Notes under the pieces: model-generated
Told to the model about the DNA's origin: nothing
What the model saw: only the letters and a program-made list of their open reading frames with translations
Database searches by the model: none
Program-made: the position numbers and the translations under genes
In this document: in pieces, positions 36,936 to 44,270 of the stretch
Layout: every line of letters begins with the position of its first letter
How positions within the stretch are numbered: position 1 is the first letter of the stretch
Source of the DNA: Nitrospirota bacterium
Lineage (GTDB): Bacteria; Nitrospinota_A; UBA7883
Assembly (NCBI GenBank): GCA_024275315.1
Contig: JAJRZK010000009.1
Span: forward strand, 1-64,000
Reading direction: 5' to 3'
DNA: 64,000 nt

Positions 36936-37787
36936 TTAGCGCAAGCTTTTTGCCTGTTTCGCCTGTTTGACGCTGGAGAGAACCGCCCTGCACTTCCGGT
37001 CCAAATCGGGAGGAAACGTCGGCAGAAGAGTTGATGCGGCGAGCGTCAGGGTGTGGGTCTTGTCCCATGGGAGAATATACACCTTCGCTGTAACCCTCTG
37101 TTTGCCGACCGGTGTGGAATTCACGAAGGCGTATCCCTCACGTGACCCGGCCTTCAGCGATTCCCTCCTGGAAGAAATCGCCGGGTTCGTCAGCGTTTTG
37201 GCCACTTTTTTCATCATAGCCGCCATGGGGATTCTCAAAAGCTGAATGGTCAGGTTTTCCGTCGGTTGCGGTATCCCGGCTTCGTAATAGTGGACAAGCT
37301 GATCCATTTCATAGTCGGTCGATTTCTTGCCGCGTTTTCCCGCCAGAAACTCCACGTTGGAGACCCATCCGGCGGGAACCTTGAACTCAAACCCCTTGCG
37401 GCGAACGGTTATATCCACGGTTTTGTCATCCAGCCGTGAATAATTCGCGACCGGCTCGCCCTCCCTTTTGAACATGAGCTTGTCTTTCTTAAGCCACAGG
37501 CCCACTTTTTCCACCCGCCCCTCGGAGTGGTTGTTGACAAAGTTTATGACGTATCTGTACTGATTGCCCTTGACTGGGACCAGGCGTCCATGTATCGTTT
37601 TTTTCCCCTCCAGGAGGATCAATTTTCCTCGGCGAACGATCAGACGGTCTGATGCGGATTCCGATCCGTCAAGCCGCCATGCGCCGGAAAAATCGACCCT
37701 GCGGGCGCCATGCGCCGAGGAGGCGAAAGCCGGGTAAACCCCGGAGAATAAAACAAGAGCGGCAAGCAATGATCCGATTTTGGTCAT
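36936..37787 (-). CDS. Hypothetical secreted protein
   Basis: This 283-residue product starts at ATG 37787 (the same frame is open to 37901 without a signal-like start). It has a clear signal peptide ending in PAFA near residue 21. Two parts follow: a beta-rich segment with DFSGAWRLDGSES and MFKREGEPVANYSRLD, lipocalin- or DUF-like, and a C-terminal part (about 130-283) with VPAGWVSNVEFL and HTLTLAASTLLPTFPPDLDR, reminiscent of PsbP/MOG1-fold domains. I do not recognise a specific family. It is divergent from hisG and downstream of guaB by an unrelated direction; no functional link is apparent. Confidence 0.6.
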   Translation of the reverse strand: MTKIGSLLAALVLFSGVYPAFASSAHGARRVDFSGAWRLDGSESASDRLIVRRGKLILLEGKKTIHGRLVPVKGNQYRYVINFVNNHSEGRVEKVGLWLKKDKLMFKREGEPVANYSRLDDKTVDITVRRKGFEFKVPAGWVSNVEFLAGKRGKKSTDYEMDQLVHYYEAGIPQPTENLTIQLLRIPMAAMMKKVAKTLTNPAISSRRESLKAGSREGYAFVNSTPVGKQRVTAKVYILPWDKTHTLTLAASTLLPTFPPDLDRKCRAVLSSVKQAKQAKSLR

Positions 37788-37960
37788 GGAACAGTTTTTA
37801 CTAGATATTGAACAAAAAAGCAAAGATTTCACCAGGAGATCCTCAAGCCGCCCGGGCCAGGGAACGGATGAATATACCGCGCGACAGAAATAATTTCCCA
37901 CAAACCATTTACTATGCGTACCCTGTTGGGTATCATTAATGTTTTGCTGGAATATGGAAA

Positions 37961-38896
37961 ATGAGCTACGGAAAGAAAGATAACAAGCTGTATATTGGCA
38001 TACCTTCCGGAAGCCTTAACGAGCAAGTGGTGCGGTTGCTTGAAAAATCGGGCAGGCCTGTCGTAAAGGGGCGCCAGTACGAGCTTTCCACCCCTTATGA
38101 CGACGAGGTCATCTTCCGCATACTCGACAGGAAGGAGATGCCGGCCAAAGTGTCGCAGGGAATAGTCGATTGCGGCATCACGGGCAAGGATTATATATTC
38201 GAAGCCGGCATGGAAGACAAGGTGGAGGTGATCGGCGACTTTATCTTTTCCAAACGGACCAACCAGCCTTCGCGGCTGGTGCTTGCCACCAGGCCCGAAA
38301 AGGGCATCGAGAAGCCGGAGGACTGCCGGGGCAAAACCATCGCCACCGAACTTCCCAACCTCACCCGCCGCAGGATGGAGGAGCTTTACGGGGTCGGCGA
38401 TGTGAAAATTCTTCGTAGCGAAGGGAAAACCGAGGCCAAAGTTTTCATGGGCGAATCGGATGCGTTTACAGACATCACGGAGACAGGCAGGACCTTGAAG
38501 GATAATGGAAACATTATCGTCGCACAGCTCTTCGAGTCCAACCCGCAGCTTATAGCCAATCCAGACGCTGTGAAAGACAAGTTCATGCTGGACAAGATGG
38601 ATGATATCCGGGTGGGAATAGAATCCGTGCTCCAGGCGGAAAAAGAGCCGGTATACATGGTGTTCATGGATGTTCCCGTCAATGTGCTGGGTTCGGTTGA
38701 AGACATGCTCCCCGCCATAGTCTCCCCTACCGTAAGCCCCGTTGTCAGGGATGATTGGGTGAGCGTGTCGGCTGTTATCAGGGAAACGGAACTGAACCTT
38801 TTGGCGCCAAAGCTCCTGAGGATGGGTGTGGAGGGTATCGTGCCTATTCCTGCGCCGAAAGTATTCTCGCAAAATATGGTGAAAAAAAGAGTCTGA
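37961..38896 (+). CDS. hisG: ATP phosphoribosyltransferase, long form
   Basis: This 311-residue protein is a long-form HisG: two periplasmic-binding-protein-like catalytic lobes (about residues 10-215, with IGIPSGSLNEQVVRLLEKSG and GITGKDYIFEAG, and the PRPP loop ESDAFTDITETGRTL) and a C-terminal regulatory domain (about 230-305, with the late PKLLRMGVEGIVPIP) that binds histidine. It carries out the first step of histidine synthesis. The product of the next gene acts later in the pathway; the other his genes are not in the window. Confidence 0.95.
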   Translation: MSYGKKDNKLYIGIPSGSLNEQVVRLLEKSGRPVVKGRQYELSTPYDDEVIFRILDRKEMPAKVSQGIVDCGITGKDYIFEAGMEDKVEVIGDFIFSKRTNQPSRLVLATRPEKGIEKPEDCRGKTIATELPNLTRRRMEELYGVGDVKILRSEGKTEAKVFMGESDAFTDITETGRTLKDNGNIIVAQLFESNPQLIANPDAVKDKFMLDKMDDIRVGIESVLQAEKEPVYMVFMDVPVNVLGSVEDMLPAIVSPTVSPVVRDDWVSVSAVIRETELNLLAPKLLRMGVEGIVPIPAPKVFSQNMVKKRV

Positions 38897-38939
38897 CACG
38901 ATCAATACATCTGCGCAAAGCGCTTGGAGGGTTGAAAAA

Positions 38940-39335
38940 TTGGATAAAAAGGCGATTGAAGAGGGAACCGAGCTTGGTATAAATTTCGCCAAACGAGGCG
39001 GGTTGGTCCCGACCGTCGTTCAGGATGTGTCCGATGGCCGGATTCTCATGATAGCCTACGTTAACGAGGAAGCGTTTTTAGAGACCATGAACTCCGGCAT
39101 GGCGACTTTCTGGTCTACCTCCCGAAACGAGCTCTGGAAAAAGGGGGCCACATCTGGAGATTTCCTGAAGATTGTCGGTGTCCTGACCGATTGTGATCAG
39201 GACGCGCTTGTATACCGGGTGGAGCCGCAGGGGGCGGGAGCGTGCCATACAAAGGACCCGGCGTCAGGCGTGGCGAGAAAAAGTTGCTTTTACAGGGAAA
39301 TAGACTTGCAGAAAAAAAAGCTTGTCCATTTATAA
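38940..39335 (+). CDS. hisI: Phosphoribosyl-AMP cyclohydrolase
   Basis: This 131-residue protein has the metal-binding motifs of HisI: AYVNEEAFLETM, FWSTSRNELWKKGATSG, DCDQDALVYRVEP and the late ACHTKD followed by a SCFYR segment. It opens the purine ring of phosphoribosyl-AMP, the third histidine step. The TTG start at 38940 is supported by GGAGG at 38926-38930, nine bases upstream. It follows hisG by 43 bases. Confidence 0.93.
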   Translation: MDKKAIEEGTELGINFAKRGGLVPTVVQDVSDGRILMIAYVNEEAFLETMNSGMATFWSTSRNELWKKGATSGDFLKIVGVLTDCDQDALVYRVEPQGAGACHTKDPASGVARKSCFYREIDLQKKKLVHL

Positions 39336-39370
39336 GCTTCTGTTCTTAATTTTTGCGGAAACCTGTAAAT

Positions 39371-39754
39371 TCAACTTTTGTCCACACTGAATTTCCCGGG
39401 ACCAGCCGCCATGACCAACAACAACCCCCCCGCCAGACCCAGATTTTTTAACGTGTGGATTATCTGTGCCTTGGAGCCAAAGTCAAAATGAAAAAAATAT
39501 GTGGCCGGCGCCAGGTATATCAATAGAGCCAGCGCCGCCAACCGGGCTCTCCAGCCTATGACAAGACTTGCGCTCCCAACGCCCAATACCGCTATAACGA
39601 CCGCATACGCCAGCCCGGGATAAGCGATCCCCGCAGACTCAATTTTATGTATCGCCGCAGACGGGTTGATAATCTCGACTATGGCGGACCAGATGAACAC
39701 GGCCGAAATAAACAACCTTCCAAGAAGCTTGAACAGGTTTTCGAATCTAACCAT
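39371..39754 (-). CDS. DoxX family membrane protein
   Basis: This 127-residue protein has four predicted transmembrane helices. The N-terminal FKLLGRLFISAVFIWSAIVE, the central GVGSASLVIGWRARLAALAL and the C-terminal LKNLGLAGGLLLVMAAGP follow the DoxX pattern. DoxX proteins are small inner-membrane proteins with loose links to redox or thiol metabolism; the role here is unknown. It converges with hisI. Confidence 0.85.
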   Translation of the reverse strand: MVRFENLFKLLGRLFISAVFIWSAIVEIINPSAAIHKIESAGIAYPGLAYAVVIAVLGVGSASLVIGWRARLAALALLIYLAPATYFFHFDFGSKAQIIHTLKNLGLAGGLLLVMAAGPGKFSVDKS

Positions 39755-39800
39755 GGCCAGACACTACCAGAAAAAATGCGCTCATGTTGCAATACCCGTC

Positions 39801-39840
39801 AAATCCGGATAGCTAACGAGGAAAACCGCCTTCCGGATTT
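39801..39840. repeat. 9-bp inverted repeat upstream of the nuclease gene
   Basis: AAATCCGGA (39801-39809) and TCCGGATTT (39832-39840) form a perfect inverted repeat with a 22-base spacer, next to a CATATAATTATATATG stretch. It may be an operator or simple dyad; no relation to the TATGA-N6-TCATA sites. Confidence 0.35.
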
Positions 39841-39978
39841 CATATAATTATATATGAATAATAGCAAAAGATTATTGAAATAAGCTAATTGAAGCTATAA
39901 AATGCGGTATTTGCTGATAAAGTGATCGGAAGAACTGTATTCAGCAATCGGATGTTCCCAATAAACGAATTAAACGGC

Positions 39979-40569
39979 ATGATTTTATTTCCAGGCAATA
40001 CACAGTCAAACGCTTCTGGCGCGTCAAACGCTGGATTGTCGAGGTTGTTGTCGCTGGTCATGGTTTTGCAATTGTCGGGATTTACGGTCACCGCGCTCGC
40101 CCAGGACACCCAGGATCTGGTCTGGGGCAAGGTAATCCAGATTTACGATGGCGATACCATCGCCATAAAAAGCGACCGGAACAAGGTCATCCGTGTACAA
40201 CTCGCCTATGTGGACGCGCCGGACAAGGACCCCAAGACAGGAAAAACACAGCCGCTTCACGACGAATCGCTCAAAACTCTCAAGGATATGATAATCGGCA
40301 AGGAAGTTATCATCGAATCGATGGGAACCGACAAGTTTAAAAGGATCGTGGGAATTATTTTCCTTGACAAGCTTAACATCAACGCCGAAATGGTTAGAAA
40401 AGGAATGGCTGAGATCTATTATCCTGTACGTATGAACCCTTCGAGGTATAACGAAAACTACGTCAATCTGCTCAAAACGGCCGAATCTCAAGCCAAAAAC
40501 AGCAAGACAGGTATTTGGGACCATCCTGGCTACGTCTCACCCTATAAATTCCGTCGAGGGAGCAAATAG
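39979..40569 (+). CDS. Thermonuclease (SNase-like) family protein
   Basis: Up to about 196 residues from ATG 39979. The start is uncertain because the frame is open to 39922 and a compact signal peptide (LLSLVMVLQLSGFTVTALAQ) begins near 40042. The mature domain shows the SNase pattern: VIQIYDGDTIAIK, AYVDAPDKD, FKRIVGIIFLD and ENYVNLLKTAESQAKNSKTG. Catalytic Arg and Asp positions appear present (VQLAYVDAPD; RIVG; YDGDT). It would be a secreted, calcium-dependent nuclease. It lies upstream of ahbC with a terminator between. Confidence 0.85.
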   Translation: MILFPGNTQSNASGASNAGLSRLLSLVMVLQLSGFTVTALAQDTQDLVWGKVIQIYDGDTIAIKSDRNKVIRVQLAYVDAPDKDPKTGKTQPLHDESLKTLKDMIIGKEVIIESMGTDKFKRIVGIIFLDKLNINAEMVRKGMAEIYYPVRMNPSRYNENYVNLLKTAESQAKNSKTGIWDHPGYVSPYKFRRGSK

Positions 40570-40607
40570 CCCGGCGTACCCGTCGTGGGTCCGGGGCGGT
40601 ATTTTTG
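40570..40607 (+). terminator. Probable terminator after the nuclease gene
   Basis: CCCGG-x3-ACCC pairs with GGGT-CCGGG around a five-base loop, with a three-base bulge, and TATTTTTG follows. The bulge weakens it. It would separate the nuclease from ahbC. Confidence 0.5.
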
Positions 40608-40725
40608 TTTCCCCAAGAAACGCTTGCCAGATTTCAGAACGTAATGTTAGTCTAGTTATTATTGCTGGTGGTCACTTGATACCCGCCATGTTTTAATCAC
40701 CTCGTCATTTTACGGAGGACAATAG

Positions 40726-42012
40726 ATGATTGGCATATCCGCCTTGTATTGCAGCACGGAAAACGAAGGCGACGCCATACGATACGGCAAGCAGTCCCAC
40801 GGCATGAAGGCGCGTCCGAACGCGCATACCGTTCCGAAGTCCGCCGCAGAGCGCAGGCCCGTGACCGCATGGAACATCACGCGCACTTGCAACCTTAAAT
40901 GCGTCCACTGCTACAGCAACTCTGAGGAAAAAGCATATAGCGGCGAGTTGACGACGGACGAAGGCAAAAACCTGATAACCGACCTGGCCGGGTTCAATAT
41001 CCCCGCATTGCTTTTTTCCGGTGGGGAGCCATTGGTACGCAAGGATATCTGGGAGCTTGCCGAACATGCGAAAAAAGAGAAGCTTCGCCTTACTCTTTCG
41101 ACAAACGGCGTCCTTATCGACGAGCAAACCGCCAGAAGAATAAAGGATATAGGTTTTACATATGTAGGTATCAGCCTTGACGGTATCGGCGCGGTTAACG
41201 ACAAGTTCCGTGGCAAGAGCGGAGCTTTTAAAAAGGCCATGCGCGGATTTAAAAACTGCGTCTCTGTCGGCCAGAAAGTAGGGTTGCGGATGACGCTGAC
41301 CCGTCATAACTTTGAAAACCTGCACGAAATTTTCGATTTCATCGAAGCAGAAGAGATACAGCGGGCCTGTTTCTATCACCTTGTCTATTCCGGCAGGGGC
41401 GAGGGGATATCGGACGAGGACCTGACCCATGAAGAGACCCGTGGCGCAATGGACATCATACTGGAGCGCACCGAGGATTTTCACAAGCGGGGCCTTAACA
41501 AGGATATCCTGACAGTCGACAATCATGTGGACGGGCCATACATGTACCTCAAGTTGCTGGAAAAAAATGAAAAACAGGCCGAGGAGGTCAAAAAATCGTT
41601 GGAATGGAACGGGGGCGGAAGATATTCGTCCGGCGTTTCTTTCGCCGATATCGACTTTTTAGGCAACGTGCACGCGGACCAGTTCTGGATGCACTACACC
41701 TTTGGCAACATAAGGGAGCGCCGGTTTAGCGAAATTTGGCAGGACACCTCCGATAAGCTGATGAACATCCTGAAAAACAGGCTGGACAACCTCAAAGGTA
41801 AATGCACGAAGTGCAGATTCCTGATGATGTGCGGCGGCAGTTTGCGAGTCCGGGCGGACCTGGTATATTCCGATCCATGCGCCCCGGACCCGGCTTGTTA
41901 CCTGACGGATGAAGAGTGCGGCATATCACCGGCCGACCGTGCGGAGCTGAAATCCCGCGGAGAGGATTTTCCCGTGCCGGAGCGTCTTTTGGCGAAATCA
42001 ACCGCGGTTTAA
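40726..42012 (+). CDS. ahbC: AhbC-like radical SAM enzyme (NirJ1-type)
   Basis: This 428-residue protein has radical SAM cysteines C55, C59 and C62 in CNLKCVHC, a SGGEPLVRKD motif, and C-terminal SPASM-type cysteines in CTKCRFLMMCGG and DPACYLTDEECG. It shares HLVYSGRG and DNHVDGPYMYLKLLEKN-type segments with the NirJ protein at 13011-14189. Next to the AhbD-like gene it most likely is AhbC, which removes two acetates' carboxyls from didecarboxysiroheme to form iron-coproporphyrin III in siroheme-dependent heme synthesis. A role in d1 synthesis cannot be excluded. ATG 40726 follows TACGGAGGACAATAG. Confidence 0.8.
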   Translation: MIGISALYCSTENEGDAIRYGKQSHGMKARPNAHTVPKSAAERRPVTAWNITRTCNLKCVHCYSNSEEKAYSGELTTDEGKNLITDLAGFNIPALLFSGGEPLVRKDIWELAEHAKKEKLRLTLSTNGVLIDEQTARRIKDIGFTYVGISLDGIGAVNDKFRGKSGAFKKAMRGFKNCVSVGQKVGLRMTLTRHNFENLHEIFDFIEAEEIQRACFYHLVYSGRGEGISDEDLTHEETRGAMDIILERTEDFHKRGLNKDILTVDNHVDGPYMYLKLLEKNEKQAEEVKKSLEWNGGGRYSSGVSFADIDFLGNVHADQFWMHYTFGNIRERRFSEIWQDTSDKLMNILKNRLDNLKGKCTKCRFLMMCGGSLRVRADLVYSDPCAPDPACYLTDEECGISPADRAELKSRGEDFPVPERLLAKSTAV

Positions 42013-42060
42013 GGGACTTCATCCCTTTCCGTTTACCCGCTCTATCTAAAGAGAAGCAAT

Positions 42061-43263
42061 ATGCCACATCCATCGAAACCCAATGATTCCAACCCTTCAG
42101 ACGAAAAACGCAAGGGGACGATCAAGCAAGTCTATCAATCCATAAAGGACAAGGACGATGGCCACAGCCACGCCCGCAAATTCATGATGAAAGACCAGCT
42201 TCGGCTGGTGTTTTGGGAGACAACAGCCGGTTGCAACTTAGAATGCGTTCATTGCCGCCGTCTCGACGTGGCCCACGAAATGATGAAAAGCGACCTTACC
42301 ACGGAACAGTCGAAACAGTTAATGGACAATATAGCCGCCGAGTCGAAATGCATCCTGGTGCTCTCCGGCGGGGAACCCCTTTTTCGGCCGGATATTTACG
42401 AGTTGGCGGAATATGGCCATTCTATAGGGTTGACCATGGCGCTTGCCACAAACGGCACTTTGGTGACCCACGAAGTGGCGCAAAAGATCGTAGACGCGAA
42501 GATACAGAGAGTATCCATATCGCTGGACGGCGCCTCCGCGCAAACTCATGACAAGTTCCGCAATCTTCCCGGCTCCTTCGAGTCTGCCATGCGGGGTCTT
42601 AAAAACCTCCAGGCGCTGGGCATGGAGACCCAGATAAACTCCACGATAGCAAAACACAACGTGCACGAGGTCAAACAGCTATACCAGAACGCCATAGACC
42701 TGGGTGTCGAGGCGTTGCACATTTTCATGCTGGTGCCTGTGGGGTGTGGTGTGAAGATCGCTGATGACGCCATGCTCGAAGCGGAGAAATACGAGGAAGT
42801 GCTCAACTGGTTCTACGAGATATCCAGAGAGGGTAAAATCCAGACAAAAGCCACCTGCGCCCCTCATTATTTCCGCATAATGCGGCAACGGGCCAAAAAG
42901 GAGGGTATAACCATATCTCCGAAAACCCACGGCATGGCCGCCATGACCAAAGGGTGTCTTGCGGGGCAGAGTATCTGTTTCATCTCCCACAAAGGGGAGG
43001 TGTTCCCCTGCGGTTACCTGCCAGTAGAGGCTGGCCACGTGCTAAAACAGCCATTTACGGAGATATGGAACAAGTCGCAGGTGTTCACCGACCTGCGCGA
43101 CCAAGACAAACTGGGCGGTAAATGTGGCGTGTGCGAATATAAAAAGGTGTGCGAAGGATGCCGTGCCCGCGCCTTTTTCGACACACAGGGAGACTATATG
43201 GCAGAAGAGCCGTACTGCATTTACGAGCCCACGAGTATCAAACAGGCGCTGGACGGAAAGTAG
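42061..43263 (+). CDS. ahbD: AhbD-like radical SAM heme synthase
   Basis: This 400-residue protein has radical SAM cysteines C58, C62 and C65 in CNLECVHC, the leading FWETTAGC stretch, SGGEPLFRPD, and a C-terminal cluster CGVCEYKKVCEGCRARAF followed by AEEPYCIYEP, closely matching AhbD. AhbD oxidatively decarboxylates the two propionates of iron-coproporphyrin III to heme b. It lies 48 bases after ahbC in one unit. Together they supply heme anaerobically for the many heme proteins of this region. AhbA/AhbB and siroheme genes are not in view. Confidence 0.88.
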   Translation: MPHPSKPNDSNPSDEKRKGTIKQVYQSIKDKDDGHSHARKFMMKDQLRLVFWETTAGCNLECVHCRRLDVAHEMMKSDLTTEQSKQLMDNIAAESKCILVLSGGEPLFRPDIYELAEYGHSIGLTMALATNGTLVTHEVAQKIVDAKIQRVSISLDGASAQTHDKFRNLPGSFESAMRGLKNLQALGMETQINSTIAKHNVHEVKQLYQNAIDLGVEALHIFMLVPVGCGVKIADDAMLEAEKYEEVLNWFYEISREGKIQTKATCAPHYFRIMRQRAKKEGITISPKTHGMAAMTKGCLAGQSICFISHKGEVFPCGYLPVEAGHVLKQPFTEIWNKSQVFTDLRDQDKLGGKCGVCEYKKVCEGCRARAFFDTQGDYMAEEPYCIYEPTSIKQALDGK

Positions 43264-43267
43264 CGTA

Positions 43268-43286
43268 CCAACCCGGCCCGGGTTGG
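43268..43286 (+). repeat. Hairpin after ahbD
   Basis: CCAACCCG (43268-43275) pairs with CGGGTTGG (43279-43286) around a three-base loop, five bases after the ahbD stop. No T-run follows directly, so it may be an mRNA-stabilising hairpin or a weak terminator. Confidence 0.45.
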
Positions 43287-43314
43287 CGCCGTTACAGTGA
43301 AACGTCAGCGCGGA

Positions 43315-43351
43315 ACAAAAAAAACCCCCGAAAGCGCATGGCCTTCGGGGG
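43315..43351 (-). terminator. Terminator for the secreted monoheme-type gene
   Basis: On the minus strand CCCCCGAA and TTCGGGGG (43344-43351 with 43325-43332) form an 8-bp stem with an 11-base loop followed by eight T residues. It lies 26 bases beyond the minus-strand stop codon. It could also stop transcripts coming from ahbD. Confidence 0.85.
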
Positions 43352-43377
43352 CGGTTGGCGAAACCGGTGTTACGCGG

Positions 43378-43875
43378 TTATCTTATTTCCCTGTTTCCGC
43401 AGACATAACCAACGCACACACCATCAAAAGAGGCGTGACATTTTGCGCAGGTTTCAGGGTTCAGCGGGTGGCCGGGCTCGCTTGAAGCGATTGATGTGCC
43501 ATCCGATATCTTCAAAACATTGTAAATCGGCTTGCCATTCTTGTGGTCAGTGGCGAAGACAGCGTCGATTGAAGGGAAAATCAAAACTGCGGTTTTCCCA
43601 TCGGGATAATACTTGGCTTGCGCTTTGTAAGCCTTCATGGCTTTGGGATTAATCTTCGAAGTGTACGACCCCGGCTTGATACCACAATAAATATCAACGG
43701 TCTCCTGCAGGATATCATCGCCGCCAAGCGGCAGAACGTTCACGCCACAATCAGGCATGGGACCCTTGGCCTTGCCTTCAGCCCAGTTGTCCCAGTAATT
43801 ACCGGCGAAGCTTGGACCTGCGGTACCCATAAGGAACAAGGAAAAAATCGTGAGTGTAAAAAAAGCTTTCTTCAT
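43378..43875 (-). CDS. Secreted protein with a C-terminal heme c motif (CxxCH)
   Basis: This 165-residue protein has a signal peptide (about residues 1-24, ending SFAGN). One heme-attachment motif, CAKCHASFDG, is near residue 145, followed by two more cysteines in GVCVGYVCG. The middle part (about 35-130) has beta-like segments and two cysteines. There is no obvious cytochrome c fold around the motif, so it may be a heme- or metal-binding relay protein in the periplasm. I do not recognise the family. A perfect TATGA-N6-TCATA palindrome lies 178 bases upstream of its start. Confidence 0.7.
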   Translation of the reverse strand: MKKAFFTLTIFSLFLMGTAGPSFAGNYWDNWAEGKAKGPMPDCGVNVLPLGGDDILQETVDIYCGIKPGSYTSKINPKAMKAYKAQAKYYPDGKTAVLIFPSIDAVFATDHKNGKPIYNVLKISDGTSIASSEPGHPLNPETCAKCHASFDGVCVGYVCGNREIR

Positions 43876-44270
43876 GTCTCCCCCTCGTAAAAATCATTTA
43901 GTCGACCCGATAAACCTTGAATAATCATGGTTTATACCATAATATTGGACGAAAAATGTATCCCATTCCCCGGTCCGGCGATTTGGGAAAAACCTTTTCT
44001 CCCCCGCCCTACAATACTATCGCGTTTTATAGCGGCAATGGGCGCCTGCCGCTATGATAAAAGTCATAAAATGACCATCCAGATATCGCTTCTAACTATG
44101 GTAAATGCGCAATCACAGTTTGACCAAAAATCCTTAAAACCAAAATCATGATCGTTTTTCCTAGACGGAGCGTTTTGTTGTTAATATAATTATACGTTGA
44201 TGGAATGTGTCAAAATAGCAGGCGGTTATTGGTCGCGTAACTAACAAAATTATAAAAGATCATTCTAATT
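43876..44270. other. Intergenic gap before the pilB-like gene
   Basis: A gap of about 395 bases, A/T-rich, between divergent genes. It contains palindrome D (44053-44068) and no credible gene. An ATCATGAT dyad is near 44146. Confidence 0.6.
44053..44068. promoter_or_regulatory. Palindrome D, candidate Crp/Fnr-family site
   Basis: TATGA-TAAAAG-TCATA, a perfect match to the core seen at palindromes A and C and, with one mismatch, B. It lies 178 bases upstream of the secreted heme-motif gene and about 200 bases upstream of the pilB-like gene. The heme-protein gene is the likelier target. Confidence 0.6.

Noticed and set aside
37829-38992. A 387-codon open frame opposite hisG
   Set aside because: Antisense to a well-supported hisG; no motifs.
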